Source: Rachycentron canadum (taxonomy: Eukaryota; Chordata; Actinopteri; Carangiformes; Rachycentridae). Taken from it: 64,000 bases of DNA. The position numbers and the translations under genes are program-made. A model generated the notes under the pieces. It made no database searches, had not been told where the DNA came from, and saw nothing but the letters and a program-made list of their open reading frames with translations. The DNA lies in contig CM076648.1 in NCBI GenBank assembly GCA_038496675.1, positions 11,903,475 to 11,967,474 on the forward strand. Direction: 5' to 3'. Position 1 is the first letter of the stretch, and each line of letters starts with the position of its first letter. This document shows, piece after piece, positions 61,412-64,000 of the stretch.

Positions 61412-63265
61412 TAAGATAAGTATCTACAAACACATTAGATATCCTGTGCTCAGTTGTTATTGGAATAGGAGAAAAAGGAGCCATGTGACTGATGCATCCT
61501 GTGATGAAGGTCACCCCCAAATAGCCTCCCTGAAATGCCTTTGTGCTAAATGGCAGAAAAATCTGTTATATTAAAATTCAAATATTGTTGATGCAATCAT
61601 TTTTAAAGGCAGGAAGGAAAGTGTGTTTCTTTGTGGTGGAGCAGCAGTGAACTTTTTGCTTAAGCTTACAGTATTATTTTTGCTGCTGGATGAATGGTTA
61701 TGGTTATAAATATTAAAATGTGTCTGTCTGTTTGTGTCTGCTCCAACAGCAGGTTCTCTGTGTTCGTCACTGAGAGCAAACTGGCCTCATGACAGAATGA
61801 CAGTCTTACTTCATTATGTGTGTGCTACACACCAGGGACTTCACAATGTGAAATACCAACACACCCCACCCCTGTACCAAACCCGGGTGGATTATTCTCA
61901 TGAAACATCAACTTATTGCTTTTGGACATTGCAACAAAACATATTTTGTGGCCTTACACCGTTGTAGGATTTAGTCCCCAATCAGATACAGTGCTGCAAA
62001 CTATCAGCAGGGCTGCAGTAAAACTTCACCCACACAGAAATTGTAGTAGAAAGTGTTCAGTTGTCCATTGTCTTACCATACCATGGGAAGTGGATTGCTG
62101 CACAATTGTGGGTAATTGCCTCACACTGAAAAAGGGCTTTTTGCCTGAAACATCTGTGCTGAATAAAACAGCTGAACTGTAATATAGTCTTGAATGTTTT
62201 ATCATTCTTAAATGTCCACAACACCTAGAAAAGAATGGGAATTTTTATTTCCTAAGGAGTTAAAAACACAGACCCAGTGTTTTTTTTCAGTGTTATCTTT
62301 TTTCAGCATTTGATGAATTAAAGCCAACATTTACTTTCCTTGTATCACTAGTTTGGTCTCCACCAATTGCTGAGAAAATATCTGCATATTTAGGTTGTCA
62401 CATGTTGTACTTTCTTCACCCTGACCTTGTCTGTGAACCATTGGGCAGGTATTGTATAGTGATTTTAATCAGCGCTGTTCGGCTGCTTCCTGCTGCTGCT
62501 AGAAAAAGGGATTGGTGAGAGCTGTGAACTGTACAGTGAATAGGCAGCTGTAAAACCAAAACAAATAAAAGAGGCTAAAAGTTTAGCAGTAGTTCTCTAT
62601 GGGTGTGTGTGAGTGTACTGATCAACTGATGTAATTTAAATGTTTTTTATATATCTACAGCTACTCAGTTTATGATATATGACAGGCTATCACACCTTGT
62701 AAAAATAACATCCAGCTCAGACAGCTAGACAAAAAAAAAAAAAAATCAAAAAAATCAAAACTGGCAGCTGTGAGGCATTTTGAAAAGTACATGTTGGAGC
62801 CCCGTATGACCCTGACCTTTACCTATGTGACCCACACCATGATCAGAAGAGGAGGACAGGATGGGCAGCTGCAAGCCCTTTGCTGCCATCGAGCACACAA
62901 ACTGAATCATTTTGAAGGAGTGTATTCATTCTGGTTAAATTAAAGTTATTTAAGATCGTTCTCAAATGACTTTAACAACAACTACAGTGACAGATGTTGA
63001 GCCGCTTCAGAGTCTGTTCCTTTATGACCTTTAACCTGACAAGTGTACAACTGCTTCTTAAACTTTTTTTTCCATTTAACTACCCCTGTCACCTTGGCTG
63101 TAATGGCAGCACTGTGAATGCCGTATGTAAGGGAGAAATGAGAAGCTGCCTACAGTTAGCATCGGTCACTTGCTTGTAAATGATTTACTTTACACAAATT
63201 CTGTTATGGTCTCTTCTCTCACTGTTCTTTGTGTCTGTCTCACTCACTCTATTTCCCTGTGAACT

Positions 63266-63294
63266 CCTCCTCCTCCTCCTCCTCCTCCTCCTCC
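63266..63294. repeat. (CTC)n trinucleotide microsatellite
   Basis: Nine to ten CTC units in pde3b intron 1, a purine/pyrimidine tract (GAG on the other strand). Confidence 0.9.
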
Positions 63295-64000
63295 CTTTGC
63301 TTGGCTCTGATGGATGGCGTTTGTGTTCACATGCTTGTTATTGGCCAGAGTTCCAGGACTCAGGCGTTAGGTTGTGTTTATGAGAGGAGCCTGCACTGAT
63401 TCCATGATAAAACCAGATGTTCCCTTACAAGGATTTGAGCCTCCCTCATCTAGTTCTCATGTCCATATCAGGTATAACCTTCCTGTTGCACTCAGGCCTC
63501 CCATCCTGCAAACTATAGCTTGCTCCTGGGCTTTGCAGAAGTCAAAAAAGGTTACGTGTGAAGGACATACATCACATGTTTGTACTTTGATAGAGAAGAA
63601 CAGTCCATGTTAAAATATGTTAGTAGTAGAGACATCAAAATGTCACAATGCCTGTCAGATTAAAAAAAGATAAAGAAAAATAACTACAAATTGTTACCTA
63701 AGAAAAAAGCTAAATATAACAACAGCACTATTTCTGTATATTTCTGTGACATAATAATTGTTCATTACATTATTATTATTATTAGTCTAACCAAATTAAT
63801 CAACTGTTCATAATTGGAAACAAACAAAAAAAATGTAACTAATAATGTGCATATTGAATTATACATTTACATATACACATTAACAGCTTCATGTGTAGCA
63901 TGTCCAAAATGACCTTACCTTGTCTTTTTCCATTATGTTTGAGTATAAAAACATGTGGCACAACTGCCATGACCTGTTAATAAAGGTTTCCAAGGATTGG

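Larger units (their letters stand above)
47494..64000 (+). other. pde3b intron 1 (5' part)
   Basis: 16.5 kb after the exon 1 donor without any exon of PDE3B or another gene that I can recognise. It contains repeats (51134-51411, 52953-54013, 60430-60660), microsatellites, and two GC-richer islands (about 54780-55030 and 56820-57020) with transcription-factor-like sites. A very long first intron is also seen in mammalian PDE3B. Confidence 0.65.

Overview
The window is nuclear DNA of a ray-finned fish, most likely a percomorph teleost. The evidence is split genes with GT-AG introns, AT-rich non-coding sequence, many (CA)n/(TG)n microsatellites, and dispersed repeats of types familiar from percomorph genomes (a tRNA-derived SINE, Tc1-like and TIR-bearing DNA transposon relics, MITE-like fragments). 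Species cannot be named from the sequence alone. One assembly gap of 337 N (26880-27216) sits inside a (CA)n tract.

Three protein-coding genes are supported. (1) rras2 (TC21, a Ras-family GTPase) lies on the minus strand in six coding exons between 31527 and 5714. Its first intron is about 21.3 kb and the predicted protein is 202 aa. (2) copb1 (beta-COP, coatomer subunit) lies on the minus strand with 21 coding exons between 42275 and 35076 plus a probable non-coding first exon near 43.12-43.25 kb. All splice phases join into 953 codons plus stop, equal to the human length as I recall it. (3) pde3b (cGMP-inhibited cAMP phosphodiesterase 3B) lies on the plus strand. Only its large first coding exon (46606-47493) is present; the remaining 16.5 kb of the window reads as its first intron, and the catalytic domain lies beyond the right edge.

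Layout. 1-300 is a CpG-rich segment that looks like the promoter or first exon of a neighbour to the left. About 0.3-5.7 kb is repeats and the rras2 3' UTR/downstream region. 5.7-31.5 kb is rras2, mostly intron 1. 31.4-31.9 kb is the rras2 CpG-rich promoter/5' UTR. 32-34.9 kb is intergenic with a dead Tc1-like transposon. 34.9-43.25 kb is copb1. 43.3-46.5 kb is the divergent copb1/pde3b intergenic region. 46.5-64 kb is pde3b exon 1 and intron 1.

Order and orientation (rras2 -, copb1 -, pde3b +) match human 11p15.2 except that PSMA1, which lies between COPB1 and PDE3B in human, is not found here. The three genes do not form a functional operon-like system: they act in Ras signalling, Golgi-ER vesicle traffic and cAMP/insulin signalling. 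I found no clearly novel biological system. The best leads are regulatory: a CRE pair next to a C/EBP-like site in pde3b intron 1, an inverted pair of AP-1 sites in rras2 intron 1, a UPR/CREB3-type element in the copb1 promoter, an in-frame poly-Gly extension upstream of the rras2 ATG, and a perfect 20-bp-stem hairpin. All exon boundaries were read by eye from splice signals and family similarity.
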